From positions 1-64,000 of the forward strand of contig CACVBU010000236.1 in assembly GCA_902728285.1 (NCBI GenBank): a DNA stretch of 64,000 bases, given 5' to 3'. A program made the translations under genes and the position numbers. The stretch comes from Clytia hemisphaerica (Eukaryota; Cnidaria; Hydrozoa; Leptothecata; Clytiidae). The stretch's first letter is position 1. Every line of letters begins with the position of its first letter. The notes below the pieces were generated by a model. The model ran no database searches and was not told the origin of the DNA. It saw only the letters and a list, made by a program, of their open reading frames with translations. Below are positions 40,461-51,400 of this stretch, piece after piece.

Positions 40461-41822
40461 AGTTTATTCGAGCGCTGTCAAGGATATATGGTCTTTCGTT
40501 AGAATATGGTCTCGCGTGGAAATGTGGTCTCGAAAACAATAGAGAGAGGGCAGAGTGAAAAAGAGGGAAGTTGTTTAACGTCATACCAGGTGTTTTTAAA
40601 CAACTCTCCTTCACTTGTTGAATTTTTAAAAGACGGGGAAAACTTTCCCTTTTGCTTTTTTGTAACAAAATCTGTTGATCTTTTAATCCTTTAATTAATA
40701 TACTTGCTAAGTAAAAACACTATCAGGAGTATGACAGCTCTTCAAAAAAGTTATTCTTGTAAAAAAAAAAAAATCTTTAAGAACAGACAAAGTAATTGAA
40801 TTTTAAAACTTGTGCTTTTAAAAAAAACTTTTTTTTATAAGAAGAAAATCATAAACGCAACTATCAAGTCTTCAGATGTGGTTTTCTTATTGAGAATAGG
40901 ATCAATTTCTATGGAGCCGAGTCTTTACTCCTTCGATTCAGCAGGCTTAGGACGCTCAGGGATGGTTTATGGTTTGTGTTGCAATTTTGTTAATTTATTT
41001 TGGTCTAAACCAGTCAATTCCTTTTTGCCCACAAAATTCATTTTACCTTACGGGGAGAAATTTTCCGGTTTGTGTAGTTTACGATGCACGATCCAACGAT
41101 TCACGATGCACGATGTACGATCAATGGAAATTATTATAATTGTTTGGAAATGAACTTTTATGCAGCAATTTTCACGACGCTAGAAAGAATGCTCATTAGC
41201 TTTGTTCTTTTTTTACAAGATTAATTTTGTGCTTATAAACACTCAAGACCACATATTCACGACGCTAGACACTTGAGACCACATATTCACGACGCTAGAA
41301 AGAATGCTCATTTCTTTGTTCTTTTTTTACAAGATTAATTTTGTGCTTATAAACACTCAAGACCACATATTCACGACGCTAGACACTCGAGACCACATAC
41401 TCACGACGCTAGAAAGAACGCTCATTAGCTTTGTTCTTTTTTTTTACAAGATTAATTTTTGTGCTTATAAACACTCGAGACCACATATTCACGACGTTAG
41501 ACACTAGAGACCACATACTCACGACGCTAGACACTAGAGACCACATATTAATTATTATAAATTAAAGAGGCAAAAACTATTGAAGATATTACACAATGCA
41601 TTTTTGCAACTTTAGCGTTGAGCTGAACAATTCAATAAGAAAATTTATTTATTAAATAAAACAATTATCTTTTAGCACACAAGAAAATATTTTCACAAAA
41701 ACCCCCTTTAAACATTTTTTGTAATTTTGAAATACTCTCCTTCGCATTTGCTTTCGAGACCACATATTCTTGAAAAGACCACATATCCACGAAGCCACAT
41801 TTTCACATCAGTGCTCGAATAA
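40461..41822. mobile_element. Foldback element with CGAGACCACAT words
   Basis: TTATTCGAGCGCTG on the left mirrors CAGTGCTCGAATAA on the right. The left end has ATGGTCTCG words and the right has CGAGACCACAT, so words face each other across the element. It includes the 41160-41560 minisatellite and ACGATGCACGAT words at 41085-41125. Confidence 0.7.
41160..41560 (+). repeat. Minisatellite, CACGACGCTAG units
   Basis: Three long units of about 130 bp contain GAAAGAATGCTCATT, TTTTACAAGATTAATTTT, GTGCTTATAAACACT and (A/T)GAGACCACATA(T/C)TCACGACG. Short subunits multiply at the right end. Confidence 0.9.
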
Positions 41823-42137
41823 CTGGTGCAAATTTCTGCAATAATTTGCAAAACTTGGGATTTTTTTGTAAGCTTGGAAAAATGTCTGAAATAGAAAGTA
41901 TTTTCGAAAAAGCTCGTGACATTTACTATGTACAAGAGAAATTCATTCTACGATCTAATCCGAAGTAGGGGCTGCGCAGATATAGCTTCACCTGTACATA
42001 GTTCTCCGAGATATAAACAAATATGATGTAATGCAAGGTCAGCAAGAATTTTGGTGATTTAAATATCTGGTTACACGGAATCAAGATTGTAAACAAAGCA
42101 CATTTTTCGAATTTCACATTTAGCTCGACTTTTTTGG

Positions 42138-42405
42138 AAAAGGATAATTACAAGGTCTCAAAAGAAGGTTGTCTACTGCTCATTCCGACATTTTAAATTT
42201 TCCGGGGGTTTTGTTGTTTGGAATTGATTAACTAACAGTTAGGTAGGGTCAGGGTTGCTAGTAACGGCTTGTCACTGTGTCGGGTGCATACTCGGCGCCT
42301 TGGGCCCCGCAGGGTTGCTAGTAACGGCTCGAATTTCAGTCAGGTTATAAGTCGATGTCGGAATGAGCAGTAGACAACCTTCTTTTGAGACCTTGTAATT
42401 ATCCT
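42138..42405. mobile_element. Hairpin element immediately upstream of MESD
   Basis: GGATAATTACAAGGTCTCAA and AGAAGGTTGTCTACTGC mirror 42355-42404. The loop holds a duplicated CAGGGTTGCTAGTAACGGCT. It ends 45 bases before the MESD start codon, so it lies in the promoter or 5'UTR. Confidence 0.85.
42254..42325. promoter_or_regulatory. Two X-box-like sites (GTTGCTAGTAAC) upstream of MESD
   Basis: GTTGCTAGTAAC at 42254-42265 and 42314-42325 is one base off the RFX X-box pattern GTNRCC-RGYAAC. Function is unproven; the duplicate may simply be part of the mobile element. Confidence 0.3.
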
Positions 42406-42449
42406 CTCCCGACTTTTTTTGAAGACGAAACTCGCAGAAGTCCATCAGG

Positions 42450-45400
42450 ATGAAAAGTACTTTTTTCTTAACAATTTTATGCATTGCTCTTTCTCAAATA
42501 CATGGAGAGAAGATTGGGAAGAAGGTTACAGATTTTAATGATGTAGATGTTGAAAAGCTTCTTGACCAATGGAACGTAAGGAATTTCATTAAAAAATCTT
42601 TTCTTTTTTCTCTCTGTTCTGATTGTGATTGATTAAATCTGGCATGGCCTTAGAGAGTTTGCTTTCTTTCAACTTTTAAAACACTAAATACAATGAATAA
42701 ACCCTGAGAATGAAAAGAGCTCATAATAAATAGAGAGATTTCTAAGCCATTCAGTTAGTCAGGCACATATCCTGGCAAATGAACGGGGTGAGCATTTGCA
42801 TGGGGTATTCGTCACCCAGGCCAGTGTAGTAAATGAGATAGGACGTCTCAGGCTAAAAGCGGGAAAATGAATAAAAATGAACTTCAAACTGAAAATGGGA
42901 AAAAAAGTAAGAAAACTGGGCACTTTATTTTTTCGTTAAAAGTTTCTTCAATCTTCGAAGACAAAATCAGTCTGGGAAATCCTCTCAATAAGTTACATCA
43001 AAATGCCTCGAAAATGTCAATATGAAAATTGCGTAATCAGAGAACGTATGTCTCGCTCATTATAAAAAGGCCGAGAGACAAACTTTCAATAATTGGATTT
43101 TAAACATCGAGTTAAATCTCTTTTGTTAAGTCACCAGGGGGTAAATAAAACAGACCTTGATACATTTATCGTTCGCTTCAACTTGACGATTCGTTTAAAA
43201 CTCAGCCTCCTAAATATTTGGGGTAGGTAAAATATGCACACAGAAATTCATACTTTTCCAACCCGGCCAATCTTAAGAAAGAAGCGAACAATAAAATGTA
43301 ATTACCCTTTCCAAATAAACCTCTTCGGTGGCGAGCGTAGTCTACTCTGACGTAATTGTAAAATTTATGTGATGGGAGTTTGACATAGTAATGTAATGTT
43401 GTTTGGGGAATTATGAAGTTCTCTGGAATTCCGATTGCATTTATTCAGGTTGATTCTTTATGGACATGTTCATAAAATAAGGCAAGCTCTGTGACATTCA
43501 AAAAATAGGAAAAATTGGTCTTATGTTGATAAAAGCTTCAAAATAGCCTCTACATCAATAAAAATTTTTGGCTAAAAAGGTAACAAAGGTCCAAAGGCAC
43601 TAGAATTGAAAGATTTTGGATGTGTAGGTTATTTTGCCAAAAACGGCTAAAAATGTAACATTTTCATTATAAATGACCTAAATTTTTATTTCAGGTGAAA
43701 AAAATTAGAGCAAGGCTTGGAAATGAAACTTTAGTATGTTAACTTCCCGCTGTTGTTATTTGCGGAAATTGCACATCGTTAAACTGAAGATATTGGCTAA
43801 AGAAGTAACATGCTCAGAAAATCAACTTCTATTCATAATTTCAATAATTTAGAATTTATGGAACTTAAACAATTACCATATACTATCTAGACTATAAACT
43901 TAGCTATGGAAATACCTTAAATTGGCTTATTTCTTGTTAAAATACACATTTTGGCTAAAATGTAACAAAAACAGTGTTCGACCAATTTCAAGATTTTATA
44001 GTTTCAAAATTAAAGAATTGGGTTCAACAGAATTCAAAATATAAAGGATTGTTTTATTACTTGTCTTAAAGTCAAAGTTTTTAATTATAGGCTCATGTCT
44101 GGCTAAAAGTGTAACAAATATAACATATTTTTGTTTTATCGAAAACGTCATAATTCAGAAGTAATGCTGAGCTATGGAACTTCTGAAAGTTTTTTCTAAA
44201 AAAAGACTTATATAATGAGTTTTAATAGAACAAAATAAGTTATAAAATAAGAACTTCAAGATAAAACATTCTTAACTGGAATAGGCTAAAGTGTAACAGA
44301 ACATATTATATTGTTGTCTTAGTTGTTTAAATAAAAATGTAATTAAGAAGTAATGCTAAGCTATCAGCTATGGAACTTCTGACACCTTCTTTAAAAAAAC
44401 TAATGAACTTATGGAACAAAAAAAATTATGAAATAAGTACTTCAAGATAAAACATTCTTAACAGGAATAGGCTAAAGTGTAACCATCAAAAAATGAAGAT
44501 TGAGATTGATATCCCATTAATTCAATGAAATTATCGTGTTTCCCCCATGTTATACTGACAGCCAAGCTTCGGCGAGTATGACTTCTGTTACACCTCTCAT
44601 TGCAAAGTGATGTTGAAATAAGTATTACAAAAGGTTGATTGAAACATGAATCATATTGATAGTGCTGTTAAACAACTTGTTCATTCCCCAGAAACGGCTA
44701 AAAAAGTAATAAAATTAGATATTTCTTCCCAATTTTGTTACAAATTTAGCCAATTTTGGCTGATTAATGAAAATAAAGGCTTTTGGAAGGTTCATCAAGT
44801 GAATTATCTGTCATTGAGATGCTGATTTTTGAGATGTGAATTATGTAACTTAGACTAAAGTCTGAATACCAGCCAATTTAATAAATACTTCTATCAATGG
44901 GCCTGAAAAGGGACCATTATTAGAGTTATAGGATTGAATGTTACCATATTAGCCAGTTTGTCCTATCATTTATTGGCAAAGTCATAATATTGTCTAAAAC
45001 AATGCATGAACTAAACAATATATTGCCTTTTGACTAAGGATTCGTTGTTATGTCGACAAAATCTGGCTTAAATGGAACAGCACATTGGGATATTTCAGCC
45101 TTGTTACACCATTAGCCGATCAACTTTTTAACCCAAATGCATTACCAATAGCATCCCCTTCAACCCCCTAATGATGCTAATGTACCATTTTTTATGTGAA
45201 TATTGCCTAATAGCTGTTTTAGAGTCATTAGCCAGCTTTTCTAAAATTTGCAATGTTACATCATTAGCCAGAATTCTGGCAAGATTCAAATTGTCATAAC
45301 TTGAAATATACTAAACTATAGAAATCGCTGTTACCTAATTTGCCAACAGAAATCTAATGAGCTAACCATCATGTTATTCTTTGAGAAGGATCAAATTCTG

Positions 45401-48400
45401 TTAGAAAGATGTAGGCTAATTTTGTAACATAGGTATGAAATGTCACAAAAACCTCAAAAACTTGCCTTTTTTTATGAACATGTCCTTATGACTTCTAATG
45501 GTACTTTTTCTAACGAGTTTGATTACTCTGTTCTCACACTTATGTCCTTTTTTTTCGCGTCCTTTTCTCCGTGATTACTTTTATTTATATTTTTAAAGAC
45601 AGGTAAGAAGGCATATTGATGTAACTGTCAATTGCACGCTTATGTTCCGAGGCCATAACCGCGCAATTGCACGGTTATCAAAATGGCAGAATTTTTAAGC
45701 ATGTAATTACACGCTTATCGAAATTGTTCTGAAATGGGCGGTAAGCGGTAAGCGGTAAGCGTGCAATTGCACCCTTTATTATTCTGACACGCAATTCCTT
45801 CCGGAAACTCGAATTTGAATTTCAAAAGCCTAGGGCAGTTTTACTCAAAGTTTATCGTAGAAGAAGATTCCGTAAAAATGGATTGCCCGTTAAACCATGC
45901 CTTCACCCGAATTAGAGAATTCTGAACCCCTTGAAATCCCTAAGCAATTTCAACCAGGGCGGGAGCGGGCGTAAATTATAACCATGCATTTGCGCGCTTA
46001 CGCCCTCGTGTAATTGAGCGGATTTCCCAGACTGAAAATTGACCCATGGAAAAAAAATTTCATCTATGCAGTTCTTTGAAATGAAGCAAAATATTTCCAA
46101 CCCGGTTCAATTGCGTGGGGTATTCAGTGCTATTACATCACTTTTGTTTTCGACCCCTTGCACTTGCCACCAATCGCAAGTGAAAAATACCCCGTTCATT
46201 TGCCAGGATGTGCCTGACTGACATTCGTCAGTATAAAACCTTGTGACTATAAAATTTACCAAAATTTAACAAAAGGGTGGTTAAAAAACTAGGGAAAACT
46301 CAGGTAACCTTTATATAAAGGTAGCAATATTTACACACGCAAGAGGTTAGAAGGTTTAAGGTATTCAACTACTGTGAGATTGGGTAACTTGCATCAGTGG
46401 GGGCTAACATGCATAGCCCTCAAATGAAAGACCTGGCTGGTCATTAAAATACAAAATTAAATCAAAACAAAAATGGTAGAGTAGAGCTGCAAGCGGAGCT
46501 GCGTAGTTGTATTTTAATGACCAGCCAGGTCTTTCATTTGAGGGCTATGCATGTTAGCCTCCACTGATGCAAGTTACCCAATCTCACGGTATGTGGTAGC
46601 AGTCAAGTTCCTGCCACGCTAAGGGTGCATGACAGTGAGGCTGGAACTTCGATTTTTGAGGATTACGATTTTACCAGCTTTTTAGCGATTTTTGCCTCGC
46701 TAACCCAAATCTCGCAACCTCTTTACCTTAAGGAAGATCGAAATTAGAGTTTTTCAGCGTTCCGAAAAAAATGGAAAGCAGAAATTCTTTTATCTTCACA
46801 GGATTGATTCTCAACAACAAAATACATCTTTTGGTCCTTGGGTTTTTTTCTGACGTTTTTCCTTCAAAGAATATCAATCACTTTCCTTTTCCCCTTGAGC
46901 ACGCGAGAAAAAAATGATTAGCTCGCATTCTCGCGCGGGCAAATAAAGATGAGGCGGCAATCTTGAACTGAGGGTGCTTCTTGGTTTCCACCCTATTTTG
47001 CGCCCATGGTAGAATGGTCTAAATATGGGGGTATATTTCCAAATGATAAACAATGTTGTTCTGTAAGTGTTTATTTTCTGAGAGATACAAATAGTATATT
47101 GAATATTATTAACTTATTTATTTTTTATTTAAGTATTTTTTAGCCCAAATTTAAATCTGGTTAAATAAAAAAGAAATGATAGCAGTTTTGTTTTTCCTCA
47201 AGCCCCCGGGAAAAGTTTTTTTGCCGACTTAGCTATTTTACAAATTTTGGAAAAGAACTCCCATAGGAATTCCGATACATAACCCGATTGGTTAATTTCG
47301 GCGGAACGGCTTCAAGAAAGTCATAATGGCAGATAATTTTAAAAGTTTCTGAGGAAATGTGTTTAATTTATCGATGTTGATGGCTTGTTGATTCTTTAAA
47401 GAAAAAAGATAACTGGTATAGCTTTTTCTAATCCTGGAATATCGAGGTTCCAGCTACACTGCATGATACATTAGGGGACAATCTGCTTGATCATAATGAG
47501 TAACTGACAGTCACGGAAATCCTTGCATTTGCACAGGGTGTGCATTTGCAACGGTTTCAACGATTTTTTCCTCCCCTGTGCAAATGAGCTAGAACGTGTA
47601 AGGCAAAATGCGCAAAAATTAACAAATCTCAACTTTAAAATGAAAATGGCATAAAACAATGACGAATGCTGACGAATGGCATTTTCATTTTCTCTTTTAA
47701 TAGAAGATTCTTTAGCCTTTTTAGAAAATGTTTGTCCACTGGTTAAAATTTTGATCTGTGCATTTTTTTATAATCAAGTGTAACATTTTTCCACTCTGTG
47801 TAAATGCAACGAGTCGCAGTGATCTTACTTTTGGATGTGTTTGAGCGTATCGCTCTGGTAAGAATCTTTTGATCCACACCACAATCTTCATTCAATCCAT
47901 AATTCCTGAAGGAAAAAATGGATCAGCAGAGAGATTTCATGTCTAAAATTGAGTTTGAGTCAACTCTCCTGCACCCTGTATAACCACGGATTTGGGGTTC
48001 ATCGGGAATTTTTTGCAAGTGTTTGTCAAGTGCATTTTTGAATTTGTCAACAGTTAAATTTTTCAAGTTTCTAATGCTCTTTGGCATTGCATTGAAAAGT
48101 TTTGCTCCTTGTATAGTCAGGGTACTGTCGCATAATTTTGAATTGTTTGGACCAGCGTATTTGCTAAAACACATTCGTCCTAATCTTGGATGGTCTTTAG
48201 ATTTGAAGCAATCATTGATATTTGGCACAATATTTTCCAATATTTTCCAGGTGTATATGATCCTTAGCGTTCTCTCCTTCTTTGAAGTGAGTATATTCTA
48301 AGCTTCTTTAGACTTTCCCAATAATTTTGGTGTGTTCCTTTAATTTGTTTTAAAAATGATTTCTGGATCTCTTCAAGTCTTTGAATAAGACTAATAGTAC

Positions 48401-51400
48401 TGGGGCTCCATAAGGCTGAGCAATATTCCAGTATAGGGATCACAAGTGATCGAGTATATGTGACTCCCCAAGCAATTTGAAGTACACAAAAGTCCGATCG
48501 GCTAAAGCGGGTAAAAGACCGGTCTCATAGCGGGCGAAGTGAAATTTCAAGCGGCCTAACATTTTAGAAGATCGGCCATGAAGCGGCCAATGGAATTTTT
48601 CCAAGAACGGCCTCAAGGCCTCTATTAGAGGCTTTTTCTTAATCGAGAGACCGGCCAAACGGCCAGCGGCCTATTTAGCGGCCAGCGTCCTATTTAGCGG
48701 CTTTCTTTAGGGATCTTCTCAAAGATTTAATAGATTTTCGTTTATGAAGTTTGATTAATGACTCGACTATTTATTCTCCTATATTCAATTATTTTTAATC
48801 TCCCATATTCAATTATTTAATCCTTGTTGTATTCGATTAATTAATCCTTTTTCGCTTATATCTTAGGGATCTTCTCAAAAATATAACCGAATTTCGGTAA
48901 AATGGTTTCGGTTAAATTCGGCTGTTTAACCGAATCGCTTCGGTAAAAAGTTTAACTAATTCGGTAAAAGTAATTATTGAATTTGGCTGAAGCTTGTGGA
49001 ATTCGGTTAAAGTTTTACCGAATTTCGGCTATAAAGAATTTTACACTGTCTAGAATAATAATAGAGAATTCCACTGACTGAGACGGGGATATTAACAAAA
49101 GGATCGTTCGTGGTGAGACAGGGTTGTCTTGAAAATTGTTCTTTTAAAGGGGAATTAACGTTTCAAAATTGTCAACAAATAAATTACAGATTCAAATAGA
49201 GCTCATTCAGACAATTTCAAATATATATGGTTTATAGGGCTTTACTCTTCTACATCCGGAATAAGAGTTGTTTGAAAATTCCCTTACGTTGCTATGGATA
49301 CGAAAAATGTGACGTAGCATACGCCCTGTGTTTCTCTTTTTTATAAGGGAAGAGTGGTGAATGATGATTTAAAATGCAGTTTTTGAGTTTCTTTTTACCG
49401 TTAGAAAGTTCACTGCACCTTTGGAATCCTAAGTAGACTCTCCTAGTATTATTTCTTCAACGTTTTGCTATAACTACTCTAAAAAAGATTAATTTCTTAT
49501 GTTTTTTATCTCTTTTACAACCAAATAGAGTGTAACAGTAAGAATAGTTGGAGCACATGTGACGTCACAAAATCAACAGAGGGGGAGTTTTTCTCCATTG
49601 TAGAGTCAAAATTGTGAGAAATTAAAGATTGAATAACTCAATGAATAAAAGACATTATGAAGTGGTTCTTTTTTTGTTCGATCACATTTTTCTTCCTCTT
49701 TAATGTCTCGAAAAAAAATCTCAGGGTTAATTCCAAACGTTAATTCCCCTTTAACTACTTACATATTCTGAATTTGTTTATCTAGTATTTTTGAATAGCG
49801 AAATACTTTGCTCTCTTACATTTCTTTTCAAATCATAACAACGAACGAAGCAAAGTGCAGACTTTTACTAAATGTTTGTTTACATTGAGCTCCCTCTGCG
49901 TTCTTTCCTTCCCGTTATCACGTGAACTTTTACCAAAAATAGTGATGAAATACACTCCTTCTGAGTGTGTCTCTTTCTTTTCACGTGATTTTCACTTTTT
50001 CTCTCTCGCATTCTAAAAGTTGCATTAAGCATTCGAAACATCACAGATCAGGAGCTTGTGACAAATCAGGAGCTTATAAGAAAGCAAAGCCTGCAAGATG
50101 CCCTTTTGGAAGCTTTCCCCCTTCTCTACTGGGGAAGCAATCATTTCATTTTATTTTACAACATTTGATGGCTTCTTAGGTCCTTCTTTATTTCGAGCGC
50201 CCTCCCTTTTATCTTTTTTTTTGTTTTGCCCTTTTTGATTTCTGAAAAAATCTTTCTTTGTTCCAAATGTACTTGAAAATGTAAGTAAATTAAAAAATAA
50301 AGCTAAGGGCCGCTCATGGCCGCTAAGGGCCGCTAATGGCCGCTATGTCCGATAAGGGCTGCTGTTAGCGGCTTAAAACTTACTATGCGGCCGCTTTTAA
50401 TAAGCGGCCTTGCATCGGCCTTCTTCAATATCCAAACGGCCCAAAAGGTAAAAAGACTGGTCAAGTAGAGGCCAAAGAAGATCGGTCTTTTTACCGATCG
50501 GACTTTTATGTACTTCAAATCGCTTGGGGAGTCACATATTTGCATGGGGTTTTTTCGTCACTTTCGTTTTCGACCCGTTGCATTTGCCGCATGTTGAACC
50601 CTGTGCAAATGCAAGGATTTCCATGACTGACTGAGCAGACACTGTTTTTATCATTTCGTCTTGCTGGGTTATTTATGTCATGCTTACGAGGATGATAAAC
50701 AGATTTGTCGATGATTTGTTAAGTGTGTTATTTAGGTATCTATGTACAAGTTTACATGCTTCGAGTAAGCACCCAAAAGGTAAAAAGACCGGTCAAGTAG
50801 AGGCCAAAAAAGATCGGTCTTTTTACCGATCGGACTTTTATGTACTTCAAATCGCTTGGGGAGTCACATATTTGCATGGGGTTTTTTCGTCACTTTCATT
50901 TTCGACCCGTTGCATTTGCCGCATGTTGAACCCTGTGCAAATGCAAGGATTTCCGTGACTGACTGAGCAGACACTGTTTTTATCATTTCGTCTGGCTGGG
51001 TTATTTATGTCATGCTTACGAGGATGATAAACAGATTTGTCAATGATTTGTTAAGTGTGTTGTTTAGGTATCTATGTACAGTTTACATGCTTCGAGTTTA
51101 TACAAACTATGAATGTTTAAGGGATTAAAGTCATTATTGGTTTCAGGGTTGTCGTTTACTTTATTGTTGATAAATTTAAAGCATTTATAAATAAACCTGT
51201 TTATTTGATTGAGTCCAGAGGTTTCGGGACTGCCCCAAGTACTTACACAGTATAAGGAAATAAGATTGCGTTTTGATATATACCTACCTATCTTGTATAA
51301 CATACCTACTCCTTGTTTAACTTTCAGCCCTGTGAATCCAGGTCGGCACTTGAGCTGAAGTCGGCTTTTATTTGCCGACGTAATTTACACTCTAGGTTGG

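Larger units (their letters stand above)
42751..46221. mobile_element. 3.5-kb foldback element in MESD intron 1
   Basis: CAGGCACATATCCTGGCAAA and TGAACGGGG on the left mirror CCCCGTTCATTTGCCAGG and ATGTGCCTGACTGA on the right. It contains the complete element 43461-45485 and the 45595-46030 word stretch. Confidence 0.8.
47506..50630. mobile_element. Foldback element with CCTTGCATTTGCACAGGGT arms
   Basis: GGAAATCCTTGCATTTGCAC on the left mirrors GTGCAAATGCAAGGATTTCC on the right. GCATTTGCA words and TCGTTTTCGACCC link it to 42751-46221. It encloses LINE copy 2 and element 48460-50535. Confidence 0.75.

Noticed and set aside
41040-41160. ACGATGCACGAT palindrome-like words as a promoter element
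   Set aside because: They belong to the surrounding repeat-rich element, with no gene start nearby.
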